Shown here piece by piece: positions 48,443 to 59,900 of a stretch of 64,000 bases of DNA. Each line of letters begins with the position of its first letter. Position 1 is the first letter of the stretch. Below the pieces are notes generated by a model. That model made no database searches. It worked only from the letters and a program-made list of their open reading frames with translations, and was not told where the DNA came from. This DNA comes from Silurus meridionalis (Eukaryota; Chordata; Actinopteri; Siluriformes; Siluridae), in NCBI RefSeq assembly GCF_014805685.1, contig NC_060885.1:30551132-30615131 (forward strand). Reading direction: 5' to 3'. Position numbers and translations under genes: made by a program.

Positions 48443-48909
48443 GAATGTCTTTGCATGCGGAATCCTAAAATTTTGTGTTCACTTCACAACCCAAACCTGT
48501 TCCAACATGGCAATACCCATGTGCACAAAGCCAGCTCCATGCAGATATGCTTTACATGGTTTAGAGAGGAAGATCTTGAATGGTCCGCCATAGAGGTCTG
48601 ATCACAACCCTACCAAGAAGCTTGGGGATGAACGTGAACGCTGACTGCACCCCAGGCTTCCTCGCCTCACCTACATCAGTACCTGCCTTTACAAACACCC
48701 TTTTGGCTAATAAACACAAATGTCCACAAGCGCACACTAAAATCTAGTGGAACAGCTTTCAAGAAGAACGGAGGGAATTAAAAGAGCAATTGGAACCAAC
48801 TGTTGAATGCGATGCTCAAAAAAGCACATACCATACTTATGACCAGGTGTCCACAAATGTTTGGCAATATAGATTACATTTCGTGACTATAATCACGAAA
48901 TTCCGTTGC

Positions 48910-48958
48910 AAAAGAAGATCCCAGGACGACGCCTTAACCACTAAGCTACCGCCCCCTA
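48910..48958 (-). mobile_element. SINE head fragment
   Basis: The reverse complement has GGTAGCTTAGTGGTTAAGGC, the A-box head of the SINEs described at 2872 and 31160. Confidence 0.5.
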
Positions 48959-49292
48959 TCCAAGTGGGCATTAATTATAGCTTGGAATAAACCGCAGTAT
49001 AGTAATTATAGTAGAAGCTTCTACATGGTTCATCCTTCACTGACTCATACAAAAGCCTAAACACAAGACAGTAGAAGTCTGGCGTAAAAGGAAGCATGTG
49101 TTTGACTGAATGGATTGCAGCAGGGTGCACGCAGCGACTGACTCACAGATTCGAGCATTCACGCGTGGGCTCGTGCCAATAATCAGTGTGACAGTGTCAA
49201 ACGGCTTTCGTTTTTTGTAGGTCAAAGTCGAGAAGTATTTCTGAGTTCAGGAGGAGGGAGTTCACAAAGGGGTTAATAGGGTAGAGAAGGAG

Positions 49293-49300
49293 TATTTATA
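49293..49300 (+). promoter_or_regulatory. TATA-like box of the B7-family gene
   Basis: TATTTATA lies about 90 bases before the start codon at 49388, a plausible distance for a short 5' UTR. No test of activity is possible from sequence. Confidence 0.35.
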
Positions 49301-49387
49301 TTCAGCCAGAGCTCCGGTGGGATGTCGGAACAGCAACACTCTATTTCTGTCTGCGCGTGGAGACGGTGGAGGAAAAAAGCACCAGCA

Positions 49388-52300
49388 ATGCACGCAGTTG
49401 GATATCACAGGGTGGTGCACAGCACCTTCCTCATCTTCCTCAGTGTAATCATCATCCAATGTTCATACGCAGGTAGGGAACGTTAATGCATTTTCCTGTT
49501 GTGTGAGAGAAAGAGTGTGTGTGTGTGTTGCTATTTTCTCTTCTTCCCTCAACTCCTGCAATGCAATGAGTTAGTTATTCTAGAGTAGACCAAATCAAGT
49601 AAAGTATTATTAGTATTATTATTTCTTATATATTATATAGTAATCTGCAATTTGAAAACTATTCCACTATCTAAATTTCTTGAATAAAAAATAATTTGTG
49701 ATATTATTCCCTACAAACATTCTTTAAATTGTTTTTTTTTTCCTTTATAAAATACTAAATAGCACATTGACTAAGTTATAATATCCAGGTGTATGGAGAC
49801 CTGTTTACTTTCTGTCTCATAACTTGTTCATGAGTTTGTTCATGAAAAAGGGAATAAAAGAAGCCTGAATGGTATTCATTAATGTAAAAAAAAAGAAAAA
49901 AAGAAACTGGATCATACTAACAAATGAAATGTGATTCGAAGGAATCTTAAATGCAATAACATTTGTTGAACGTGATGTCGTTTCAGCGCAAAGAATTTCA
50001 TGTAAGATTTGGTTTATAAGATTTTAGTTCAGCTTTAATAGTTCACAGGCTCACAGAATGTTTTTCTCAACCAGCACACAATCCCTTTTTTTCCTTTTTT
50101 TGTTCTGGGTAGCATTTCTTTCAAGTAAAACCCATTTAGGAACAAATGAATGTATTATGCAATGATGTGTCTCATTGTGTCTCTACCCACTGACCTGAAT
50201 AGTGTGCTTATGAAAGAAGTGTAGATAAATGAGTTCATGAATGAAGTATAGATATAAGACAGGTGCTTTGTGCTTTTCATCTGCATTTCTTCATCAGTTC
50301 TGAAGAATATAGGTCTTTAACAGGGTCTTGATGAGTTGTTAAAGCAGACTAAGAACCCTGAACTTCTTCATAACATTCTTTGCAATCTTTCTTCTAACAT
50401 CATCATTCTCTTGGTTTGACCTAAATAACATTTTATTCCGTTCACTGTTAACTCTTTATGTTTAAAATGAGAGGTCAGTTCCCTTTGACTGCACCAATAC
50501 AATTTATTTTATTAGACCCATTACATGTGACGGTACCACAAAGTCGTTTGACCGCAGCCAGGGGACACTCTGTGATTCTTGGATGTGAATTCTCCCCTGA
50601 CTTTGGACAAAACCCAGACATTTCCAGCTTGGTTTTGACCTGGCAACGAAAAAAGGATGACCGTGTGGTTCATAGCTTCTATTATGAACAGAACCAACTG
50701 AATACTCAAGACTCTGCATACCAGAACCGAACATCACTCTTCAGGAACCAGCTAAACAAAGGAAATGCTTCAGTCAAGATCGACAATGTGGGAGTGCAGG
50801 ACGCCGGACACTATCTCTGCATTGTGAGCACCAATCAAGGGACTGACAAAGCAGAGTTACAGCTAGACTACGGAGGTAAGAGGAGGCTTCTTTTAACCGA
50901 ATGTGTTCAAGAGTTTTAATGATTGCACGGTGCATACCTTTATATAGTGGTCTGGGAAAACCTTTTACATGGTCCGAAATTAACGAAGTAAATGTAATTT
51001 GTTACTGTACTTACCGTTTTTTCGGACTATAAGCCGCTACTTTTTTCCCACGCTTTGAACCCCGCGGCTTAAACAGCAAAGCTGCTTATTTATGAATTTT
51101 TCCTGGGTTTTTCCCGGTTTCACAAACTTCAAGCCAAAAAACTAAACCCCATAATGTTAGACCAATAAAATTTCCGAACGGAAACGAAAAAAAAAACGCA
51201 CCTCACATGTGTTCTGAGCTGCACGGCATCGGGAGAAAAAAGGTTTTTTTTAAATGCACGATGATGCCTAAAGATAAACTCCTGAGAGAAATAGTTGTGA
51301 AAGGAAGGAGGAAGACAGTGAACAATGACTTTCTTGGTCGGCTACTGTTTAGATACAAGCCGTTGTAACGCGTTGAGTCTGGGTGAAGCGAGAGCTCGCT
51401 AACTCCAGTTGCAACAGAAATCATATAAGCACAGACAGGTTTCCAAAACTCGTGCTTTTTTATTATTCTTGGCAACAGCGTTACAGGTTAGTCAAAGAAA
51501 CTTAGAAATGAGCATCAGAAAATAATAAGGACATATTCCTCGGTCTTGCACACACGCAGTAACAGCGGAAAAATGCGGCGGCAGCCTATTCCCAAAATAC
51601 CGCTCTGCTCTTAAAGGAAGTGCAACATATTTCACCGTTACACCGTGTAACAGACACTGTCTTTCATTAAAGCCTGTGTAAAGTTCATTAGTTTCAGTGT
51701 AGACGGCTTATACACAGGTGCGGCTTATTTATGTTTAAAATAAAAATCTTTCTCAAATTCAGTTTTTTTGTTTATCTGTACTTGACTGAAGTATTTCCAT
51801 TTGCAGAGACTTTTATTTTATTTCCCTACATTTCAACTACATTTTTGCTGAATCAGTCATTCCTTTTTTTTATTTATGAGCGGATAAAAACAACCGGTCA
51901 AGCACGCAGCAAGCCACCAATCAGTGTCGAGCGCACAATCTGTTTTGAACTTGTTTTGATTGGCGCTTGGTGTATCTACATACTTATCACCAAAATGCTG
52001 TTCACCATCAGTTCAACAGCAAGCAGAACATTTTGAGAGGATTAACTGATGGAAGAATATCCAGACTCGAACTCGCCACAACACACGTGGCCTTATTTTT
52101 CAAGTAGTTGAAAAGATTTTGGCTCATGATAATTTTAATAGATGTCAATCAATGTTTGACTCATTAATATCATTCTACTAACAGTAACAAAGTCTTTTCG
52201 CATAAACTGAGTTGTTTAAGCAAAGAGTCTTGTGACAAAATTGGATACTTTTGACCGCAAATACTTTTGTACTTTTATTCAAGTGTAAGTTTAAAGGGAG

Positions 52301-54265
52301 AACTTTTACTGAAGTAATATTTTACCTACTGTACATTCACTTTTACTTCAGTACATGGTGTGAGAACTTTGTCCACCACTGACTATAGAAGTTCTCACAT
52401 TTTTGGAATCCGAGTGCAGTGGGCACAGACTCACCAAGTGATATTGATCTGATCTTCATCTGATCAATTTTGAGTCTGTGTCTGATGTATCTACAAATCC
52501 CTGTTCTTGGCTGACAGGAGTGCAATTCAGTGTGGTTTCTGCTTCTTTAGCCTGCCTAATGGTTCAGTTGGTTGTCATTCTGTTCAGCGTGGTTGTAAAG
52601 AGTGCTTACTGCAGCCTTCTCAAACCATTTTCGCACTCTCCTCTGACACTCTCTCTACAAGCTAGTCAAACACTAGTCAAATACCTTTTGCACTATTATG
52701 TTGACTATGAACATTCCAGATGATCAGCAGCTTGTGAAAGACTGACTATTGCTTCCTGGCCAGCACACTTTGCCCTTTCTGATGTTTGATTCCCTGTATC
52801 TGCATTATTTTATGCGTTTCACTACTGCCATATTATTAGATAATTTGCACAAATAAGCTGTTTTCCAGACTTTAGAGGCTCCTGAAAGGTTTTCCCAGTC
52901 TCCCACAGATATACTGTATACCCCCCATAAAAAACAAAAACAAAACAATTACAACTTGTGCTGTCTATTATTGCAGCTTTCTACACAGAACCGAGGTTAA
53001 CCATCAGTGTAGACTCCTCTGACATTTCAGTGCAGTATGAGACGGAAGGATTCCCTGCTCCCGAGGTGATGTGGAAAGGAGAACATGGCGAGAACCTCAG
53101 CAATCAAACGACGACATCTATGCAATCAGACGCAGGAATGGGACTTTACTATATCAAAAGCAGTTACACGGCACCAAACAAACCACTGAACTTCACATTT
53201 ATTCTCAAAAACCAGCTGCTGCAACAACACCTGCAGAGGCCCGTCATCATCTCCGGTAAGCAACTCACTAAGTAGACTGCTGTCATGGTAGAAAAGGTAT
53301 TGAAAATAAACACGCTCTGACCATTTCTCTGACTAATCAGAATTAACTGTCCCTAACAAAAATCTACCTCCCACCACTTGCTACCAGAGGAGGAATAATA
53401 GCAGGGATTTGTCTATTTGGCTTTGTCAGGGATTTTCTTTTGGAAAACCTGAAACCCTCAGTGACCTGCTAAGCCACTAATGTCCCCGGTGTATCTAGTA
53501 TTACAGACAATAACAGGAAAAAGAAGCAGAATAATGGAACAATTACTCCAGTAATGAGAGGTGCACACTTTTCAACAGAGCCACAAGTTTTCAGATGGGA
53601 CTGTCTTGTTTTTAAGTGTTTATGATCAGATGGACGCCCTGTTACATCATTTTAGTCAGTCACCATTAAGGAATTTGATTTGATGCTTCAGAGCATCTGC
53701 TCTGTGCTCGCACTTATGGCTCACTTCATGAAAACGGTTCATATTTTGCTTCAAATTGGCCTTTAAAAACTAGGATCTGGATTGAGTAATAATAGAATTG
53801 TGAATGTGAACAGACCTACAAAGCTGTCAGTCCTTCCTGATTGATTCTAATGGTCTGAGCGTAAATCTGGTTGAAGGAGACGTCAGCTATTCCTTTCAAT
53901 CCTCCTCTTTCCTTGAAATTAGTTTTATGACAAAGGAAATGAGATGAGGGTGGGTGAACAACTGTTAAAGGCTGTTCTAACAGAAGTGAATACCAGAGGT
54001 TTCTAATCTTAATATTAAAATATGTCATGGTTTTAAGGCAACGCTACACTTAGCGTAGTGTAGTTAATAATGTGCTACATTAAAATATACAAAAAAAAAG
54101 TGTGTTATGCGGTAACTCAAATCAGCCCTTCTCTTTTTTCTAGGTGCTCAGCCCTCCTGTCATAAGGGAATTATTGTACTTGTGCTTGTAGTCTTTTTGG
54201 TAATCTTCGTCGTGGCAGCAGGGATTGCCTATATATATATTCGCAGGTTGAAAAGACAGAAATAA
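49388..54265 (+). CDS. B7-family Ig membrane protein, CD276/B7-H3-like, 4 coding exons
   Basis: Exons: 49388-49472 (signal peptide), 50516-50875 (IgV), 52977-53255 (IgC-like), 54144-54265 (membrane). Every junction is phase 1, as in B7 genes, and the product is 281 residues. B7 proteins sit on antigen-presenting or tissue cells and send co-stimulatory or inhibitory signals to lymphocytes. The IgV domain has C52, W71 and C130, plus VVHSFYYEQNQL, QNRTSLF and GNASVKI, close to CD276 (LVHSF..., NRTALF, GNASL). The IgC-like domain has GFPAPEVMW but no cysteine: Y169 and F223 occupy the disulfide positions. A hydrophobic helix spans about 251-273, with a 7-residue basic tail (RRLKRQK) and no signalling motif. 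HHLA2, VTCN1 or PD-L1-like identity cannot be excluded. Confidence 0.9.
50945..52381. mobile_element. hAT-type element, copy 2, in B7 gene intron 2
   Basis: It shares AGCAAGCCACCAATCAG, TGTTTTGAACTTGTTTTGAT and GGCGCTTGG with copy 1 at 23850. It ends GTCCACCACTG, the inverse of the CAGTGGTGGAC start. A second element interrupts it at 51013-51775. Confidence 0.7.
51013..51775. mobile_element. DNA element inserted into hAT copy 2, 8-bp duplication
   Basis: It begins ACCGTTTTTTCGGACTATAA and contains AAGCCGC words near both ends (CGGCTTATTTATG at 51721-51733). The octamer CTGTACTT directly precedes it (51005-51012) and directly follows it (51776-51783), an exact target duplication. The host element resumes with its expected sequence afterwards. 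I recognise the 'CGGACTATAAGCCGC' repeat as common in fish but cannot name its superfamily. Confidence 0.75.
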
Positions 54266-55815
54266 GCCATGCAGAGGCAAGTATCCGAGTGTAACGTAAT
54301 ACTTAAGCATTGATAAATGCAATATTTGACTGGAACCCATGTCATGACTTCTCTTTAATGCATATTTTTTTGTCCAGTTTGTAGAGTGTGTCGTTTGAAG
54401 AACAAGACGTTTCAAAGCAACCTTTAATTTGGCACTTGAAATCATTTAAATGTGCCTTCTCTGGCAACATTGCCTGAGCCTTTGCAGCATAGCATTCATG
54501 ATTTAGCTTTTTATTTTTTTTTTTCCTGAATTCCTTTCAAGTACTTTCCCAGAGTCCATTGCACATCTTATCACAAGAAACAACTGGTACTTATTGTTTA
54601 GAATTCGCCCTGTCTTTACAATGAAGATGATAACAGCTGTCTGAAGGCCACAAAAAGTGTTTGTGCCTCAAAGATAAATACTTTCCCAAAATGGCCTCAA
54701 ATTCCAGTAGTAGTTTTCAGCCAATTTGAGATTGTGCTTGTGGTTAAATCCTGTTCTTACAGTGAAATTTTTTCTTTCTTTCATGTGTTCACATAAGGTG
54801 TCATCCACAGTTTGATGATTTTTGAGTAATTAAACAGTTAAAGGTAATAAATCAAGGAGGCCGATTTGAAAACGAATGAGGTCAGCTGTAATATCATCAA
54901 GATTTGGCTAGCTTAGATTTTTTTTCCCCCCAAATATCCCCTTTTTTTTTAATCACGGCACATGCTACGTTTGTAAAGAAAACCTGGGTTGGTCTGGAAA
55001 AAACAACAAAAAAAAAACAGTTGTAAGATTTAATTGTACACAAACACATATTTTAACTTCAGTTTCAAGCTCTGCTGCTTTCCTTGTGAAATGAAACCTG
55101 TCAGTGGTTGTGCTAGCAAGTTTACTCCATCAGTGATTTAGCATAATTTTGCCTAAAAAAACGCCATTACAGAAATGTGTGGCGATTGTGTGTGTGTATA
55201 GAAATGAAGTCACAGTACACAGTAATATGTACAGTAATATAACTAATATAACTAATATAATTCAGCTGTACAAAATCAATGTTGCTTTGAAATGACCTGA
55301 CTCAACCCCTCGGATGTAAAAGGGGGAAGATGTATTTTTACTTTTTAGTATGTTTGTTGGAGTTTCAGTCACAGGTTTTCACTCTCAAGTCATATCCCAG
55401 AAGCCTGAAGACAAATGTAAACGATTAAACAAGCTAGTTAGCCATTGCATTGTTAGCCTCCTACCTCTTACCTCAGCGCTTACCTCCGACAATGATTTCG
55501 TTAATTATTTCCCAGCATGGATGTTCTTTGCAGATCATGAAAGTTTTGAAAAATCACATCGATGGATTTAGGGATAGTGGAGAAAGTAAAACAGGTTAAA
55601 TCGTAATTCAGGCTTCAGGAGATGACTTTCTTTATGCGCCATTGTATTCCTCAGATTTTCTGTTTTCAGAATCAATCAATCTGTCTTTGCTGCTGAACGG
55701 TTGTGTTAATCTGTATAGAATGATCCTTGATAGATATATTAAATAACTTTTCTACATGTCTACAGTAAATCTTTTTTTTTTTTTTTTGGACAATAAAGCT
55801 TAATATATTATCAGT
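54266..55815 (+). other. B7-family gene 3' UTR
   Basis: AT-rich non-coding sequence follows the stop; AATAAA at 55792-55797 is the probable poly(A) signal, preceded by a T17 run. Confidence 0.5.
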
Positions 55816-56635
55816 CATTTTGTGCATTTTTTTTTTGCATATGTGTTTATTTCAAACACAGAGTTGTAAATAACTACAACATTTTAGCCAGACTTCATTA
55901 AAAAAAGGGAGTTCGGACACTCAAAACCAGTCAAGGTGGAAAAGGTTATTGAGTAACTACCATTTTATTTCCCTCATTGAGTCCCCTGAATGATACGAGT
56001 GCAATACATGTTTTGTAGTGAAAATGACACAATAATCTTTCAAGCAAATTGGTCAATCTAAATATTAAATACACAGAAGTTTAAACCTACGATTGACACA
56101 AAAATTATCCAAAAATTTGCTTTCACAAATCAAAACTTGAGCAGTGTTTATTTTATAGTCTGTTTATTTCTAACCTCAACTCAACATGAATTACAGAGTT
56201 GTTATAATCATAATAATAATAAATAAAAAAGCGCTAAAATGAAAAGTATGCCCCCCATACATCGTCAGCTGATTAAAAGGGGAAAAGAAAAACAACACAA
56301 GGGGTGGTAACTGGAAAACTACAAGATCTCTAAGGTCTCTGGATCTGTACACTGGATCTGGATTAATGTTGGTGTGCTGTAGAAGGGACGGGGGCTTTCC
56401 TGCAAAAGATCACTAATGCAAGGGTCATTAGAGCGAGTGTTACATGATTAAGTCTGTTAAAATAGACATGACAATAAATCCATGGCATGTACAAAGGGTA
56501 CAAATTAGTACAAATGACAAATTTGTGCTGTCCGGACATTTTTAGCTTCTATTTATAGACATGCAACATAAATGGCAAAAAAAATAATAAGTCCAATGGA
56601 ACAGTCAAGACATAAAATTACAACAATAAAATGAG

Positions 56636-56641
56636 TTTATT
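56636..56641 (-). terminator. zbtb8os: zbtb8os poly(A) signal
   Basis: The minus strand reads AATAAA here, about 330 bases after the zbtb8os stop codon. The 3' UTR would be about 56615-56971. Confidence 0.5.
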
Positions 56642-56971
56642 GAAAACAGTTTGATTTATAGATTTATATGTTGCAGTTGATGTAAAAGAATATAGTAGCT
56701 GGGACATATCTTCCCTTAACTCTTGTTGTTTTATAGTGGATTCCTTTGAAAATACGTGGAAAAAAATATTTCATTTCTTTTTATTTATACAGCAGTAAAA
56801 GATTTTTTAAAGGAAAACCCGCCTTTAATGAAAGCGTATTATGACAGAGCATCTCTTCAGTGCTTTGTTGCGTTCACCAGTCAAAACATAAAGTTACAGT
56901 CTGAATTCAGTTTCCAGAGTTTCCTCTGTGGTGAGATTCGCACCCGAGGTAATAAGAGAGAAACCTCTTTC

Positions 56972-59900
56972 TCATATGTCGATGATGACAAAAATCTCTG
57001 GCTTCTCTTTATCGTGTATCTGCATAGCCGAGTAGGTTATAGCTTTTACCTCTGTGCCCTGTGAAGAGAGCAGTGATTTTCAAGAACGTGGTTAGACAGA
57101 AAAATCACTCACAACCTCCCACTATAATTAACTGTTTAACAATCACTAGTCGATTATATAAATGGTGTGGTCTGTATTTGCGTTTGGATAAATGTTCCAG
57201 ACCTCTGATATAATGTCTGAGCTAAATTTACAGTATGACCTGATATGACTTACTTGTGGGTGTTTTGCCAAGTTGAATTCCTCACCCCATCTGCAGGACA
57301 AAACATTTGAACACGGAGACATAAATGGTAAGAAAACGTGTTCATGCCCAGCAACATACAAAACCGTAAAAGTATAAATATCGGATGCTATGGAAGTTTT
57401 TTCCCCCCAATATGACTCCCGGCTCGGCGCTATGGTTTGTAGATAAGTATTTAATAACAAATAAATACACAACCAAAAATGATCTATGCAAACCTTCTCT
57501 GTAAACATTTAAACATTAAACACTTTTTGGTGTTTAAGATAATATCGGGTGCGGATTTACACCATTCAGGGACAGTTTATATAACTTCAATCAGAACAAA
57601 AAAAAACAAAAAACAACATCTGTTCTGTTAAAACAAAGAAGATAATAATCCTGTTGAGAAAATCTCACACATGAGAAAAACACTGGTTTCCACTGGAAAC
57701 AAGAAAATAAGACTGTCAGGGCAGTCCAAGTTGCCTCCCTTGGTTAAAAATGGAAAGTTCTTGGCTTGGGTTCACCATGTGCAAGATGATATGTGGGAGT
57801 CCGGTGCAATGGCGTTCAAGTGAAATGTTTTATTTTGGGTGCCACGTACTGTATGGCAGCGGTCGACAACCTTTTTTGCGCCACTGACCGGTTTAATGTC
57901 AGACAATATTTTCACGGACGGGCCTTTAAGTTGTGGTGGATAAATACAAGAAAATAAAATTATACGACCATAAAAACTGGTATTCTTTAAATATAATAAT
58001 AAACGTGACTCCACTGTGTTGTTTTTTTGTACATTTTGTTTGCTTGGGGGTTTGAATTTAGCGGTAATATATTATGTGTTAGCGGCCGGAGCCCCTTTAA
58101 GAAGGTAGTGGATGGAGGTAAGACCACGGCCCGAGGGTTGGGGACCACTGCTGTAGGGGTCTAACAGTACACAAAATTCACGGTTCGGTACGTACCTCGG
58201 TTATTAAAGTCAGAGTTCAGTTCAGTTTCGTTACGGTCAGGGGAAATAAATACAAAATATAATATTTGCATGTTATCTATAATTACCGCGGTTTGTTATT
58301 AACATTTGCGAACAGCACCGGTACATTTTTAAACCAATTTAATAAAAACGCCTTCTTGGGTTCAAAAATATATAAAATATTTGATAATATTTTATACAAA
58401 ATAAAATTGAATGAATCAAATAAATGCTATAAATCTTTTATTCTATTGATTCTATTGACAAATTAAATTGGCACCAAATCAATTGAATAAATAAAATTGA
58501 ATTAAATGAAAAACTCAAATTAAATAGTTTACATTTGATAGATCCCATTTGGGTAATACAGATTGTGTGTGTAAGTGTGTGTTTTCACATTTGATATGTA
58601 ATTTTCTTAAGATACGTTCTATTTAACTGTTCTGATTATTTCAGCACACTTATTTCTTCCATCCTTCATTCGTTCCTTTACTTCCTCAATATGTGCGAAG
58701 GTCAGGATTTTGCTCTTTTTAGAGAAGCTGGACATAAAATGCTAAAGAATCCATAGTCCTAGATTTAGCCGCTAACCACTTCCTGGTTAGCGGCTAACAA
58801 TAGCGCTATGGATTCTTTAGCGTTTCATGCATGCGAAAAAAACAAATCTTATTTCCAGTACGGAGTGAGCAGCCACAGTGACACTGCGCTAATCTAGTTT
58901 CTTTTTTTTTATACCCCTGCCATTCTTGTGTACCCTTACACCCCAGTGGCACGTGATTGTTTCAGTGCAAACTGGACTGTAATAACTCATTTAATGAGAG
59001 AAAAATCGAATGAAGAAGGAGATGGTACCAACATCAGACTAGGCGGTAACCAGAAGTGACTGGTAAACCCTGGAGAACCTTCCACTGCCATGAAGGCCTG
59101 CCTTTAGTGAGCTATTAAACTCCCTCATCTAAAACATATTTTGGTCAGTGAGGGTGGAGTTGTTGGGTGAAAATAAGTAAATTGGCACTGTTCATGCCTT
59201 TGGAGTAATATTGAGAGGTAAAAGAGAGCAGAAGGAGAAGCTTGCACATAGGAGGGTTTTGAAGAGGATAGGTATAATAGCTTCTTTCATCTATATTATA
59301 GACATTTGAAACTTTTTTGGTGATACATGCACTTATTTCCTCAAGGTTTAATTACTGTAATGTGCTGTACCTGGGGGACCTTTAAGTTTTCAGTCTCTTG
59401 GCTTCATCTTATTCAAAAAACACTGCTGGATTGTAAGTTCTTGACTGGAACTAGACGAGTTTATAACTCCAGAGCTTGTTTCCTCCCATTGGCTTTCAAT
59501 CTAATATAGAATTAAACTCAAGCCTTCTATTTGTGTATAAGAGCCTACAAGGTCTGGTACCTGCCTATCGTTCAGATCTCCTTTCCATTCAAAAACAAAT
59601 GGTGAGTGTTTTCAGTTTACTACATCTGGAGTGAACTGGAATTTAAGATAAGATAAGATAAGATAAACCTTTATTCGTCCCACAGTGGGGAAATTTCTAT
59701 GTTACAGCAGCAAGACAAAGAAATAAAAATAGATGCAAATATATATAAAAAAGAAGAATATACAAAAAAATAAAAAACAGAAATAAAAATAAATAATAAT
59801 AACAATAATAATAATAATAATAATAACAAAGAAATAAAAATAAATGCAAATATCTAAAAATAATATACATATACTACAATTACTAGAAGTAGAGCTCTGC

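Larger units (their letters stand above)
43940..48872 (+). mobile_element. outer Tc1/mariner-like element, split by LINEs
   Basis: The left end (GGGACACCTGACTGTTTCTG, 43950-43969) and the right end (GACCAGGTGTCCACAAATG, 48841-48859) are inverted terminal sequences. Between 48480 and 48790 lies a degraded transposase: words for 'PTWQ.P.AQSQLHADM', then GAACGCTGACTGCACCCCAGG and AAATCTAGTGGAACAGC, as in the fish Tc1 family with 'W.ELERRLHPRPPHPTSVPDL'. The element is cut at 44013-48456 by an inserted LINE. Confidence 0.65.

Noticed and set aside
56756..57064. 102-codon plus-strand ORF
   Set aside because: It overlaps the last zbtb8os exon in antisense and has no recognisable domain.
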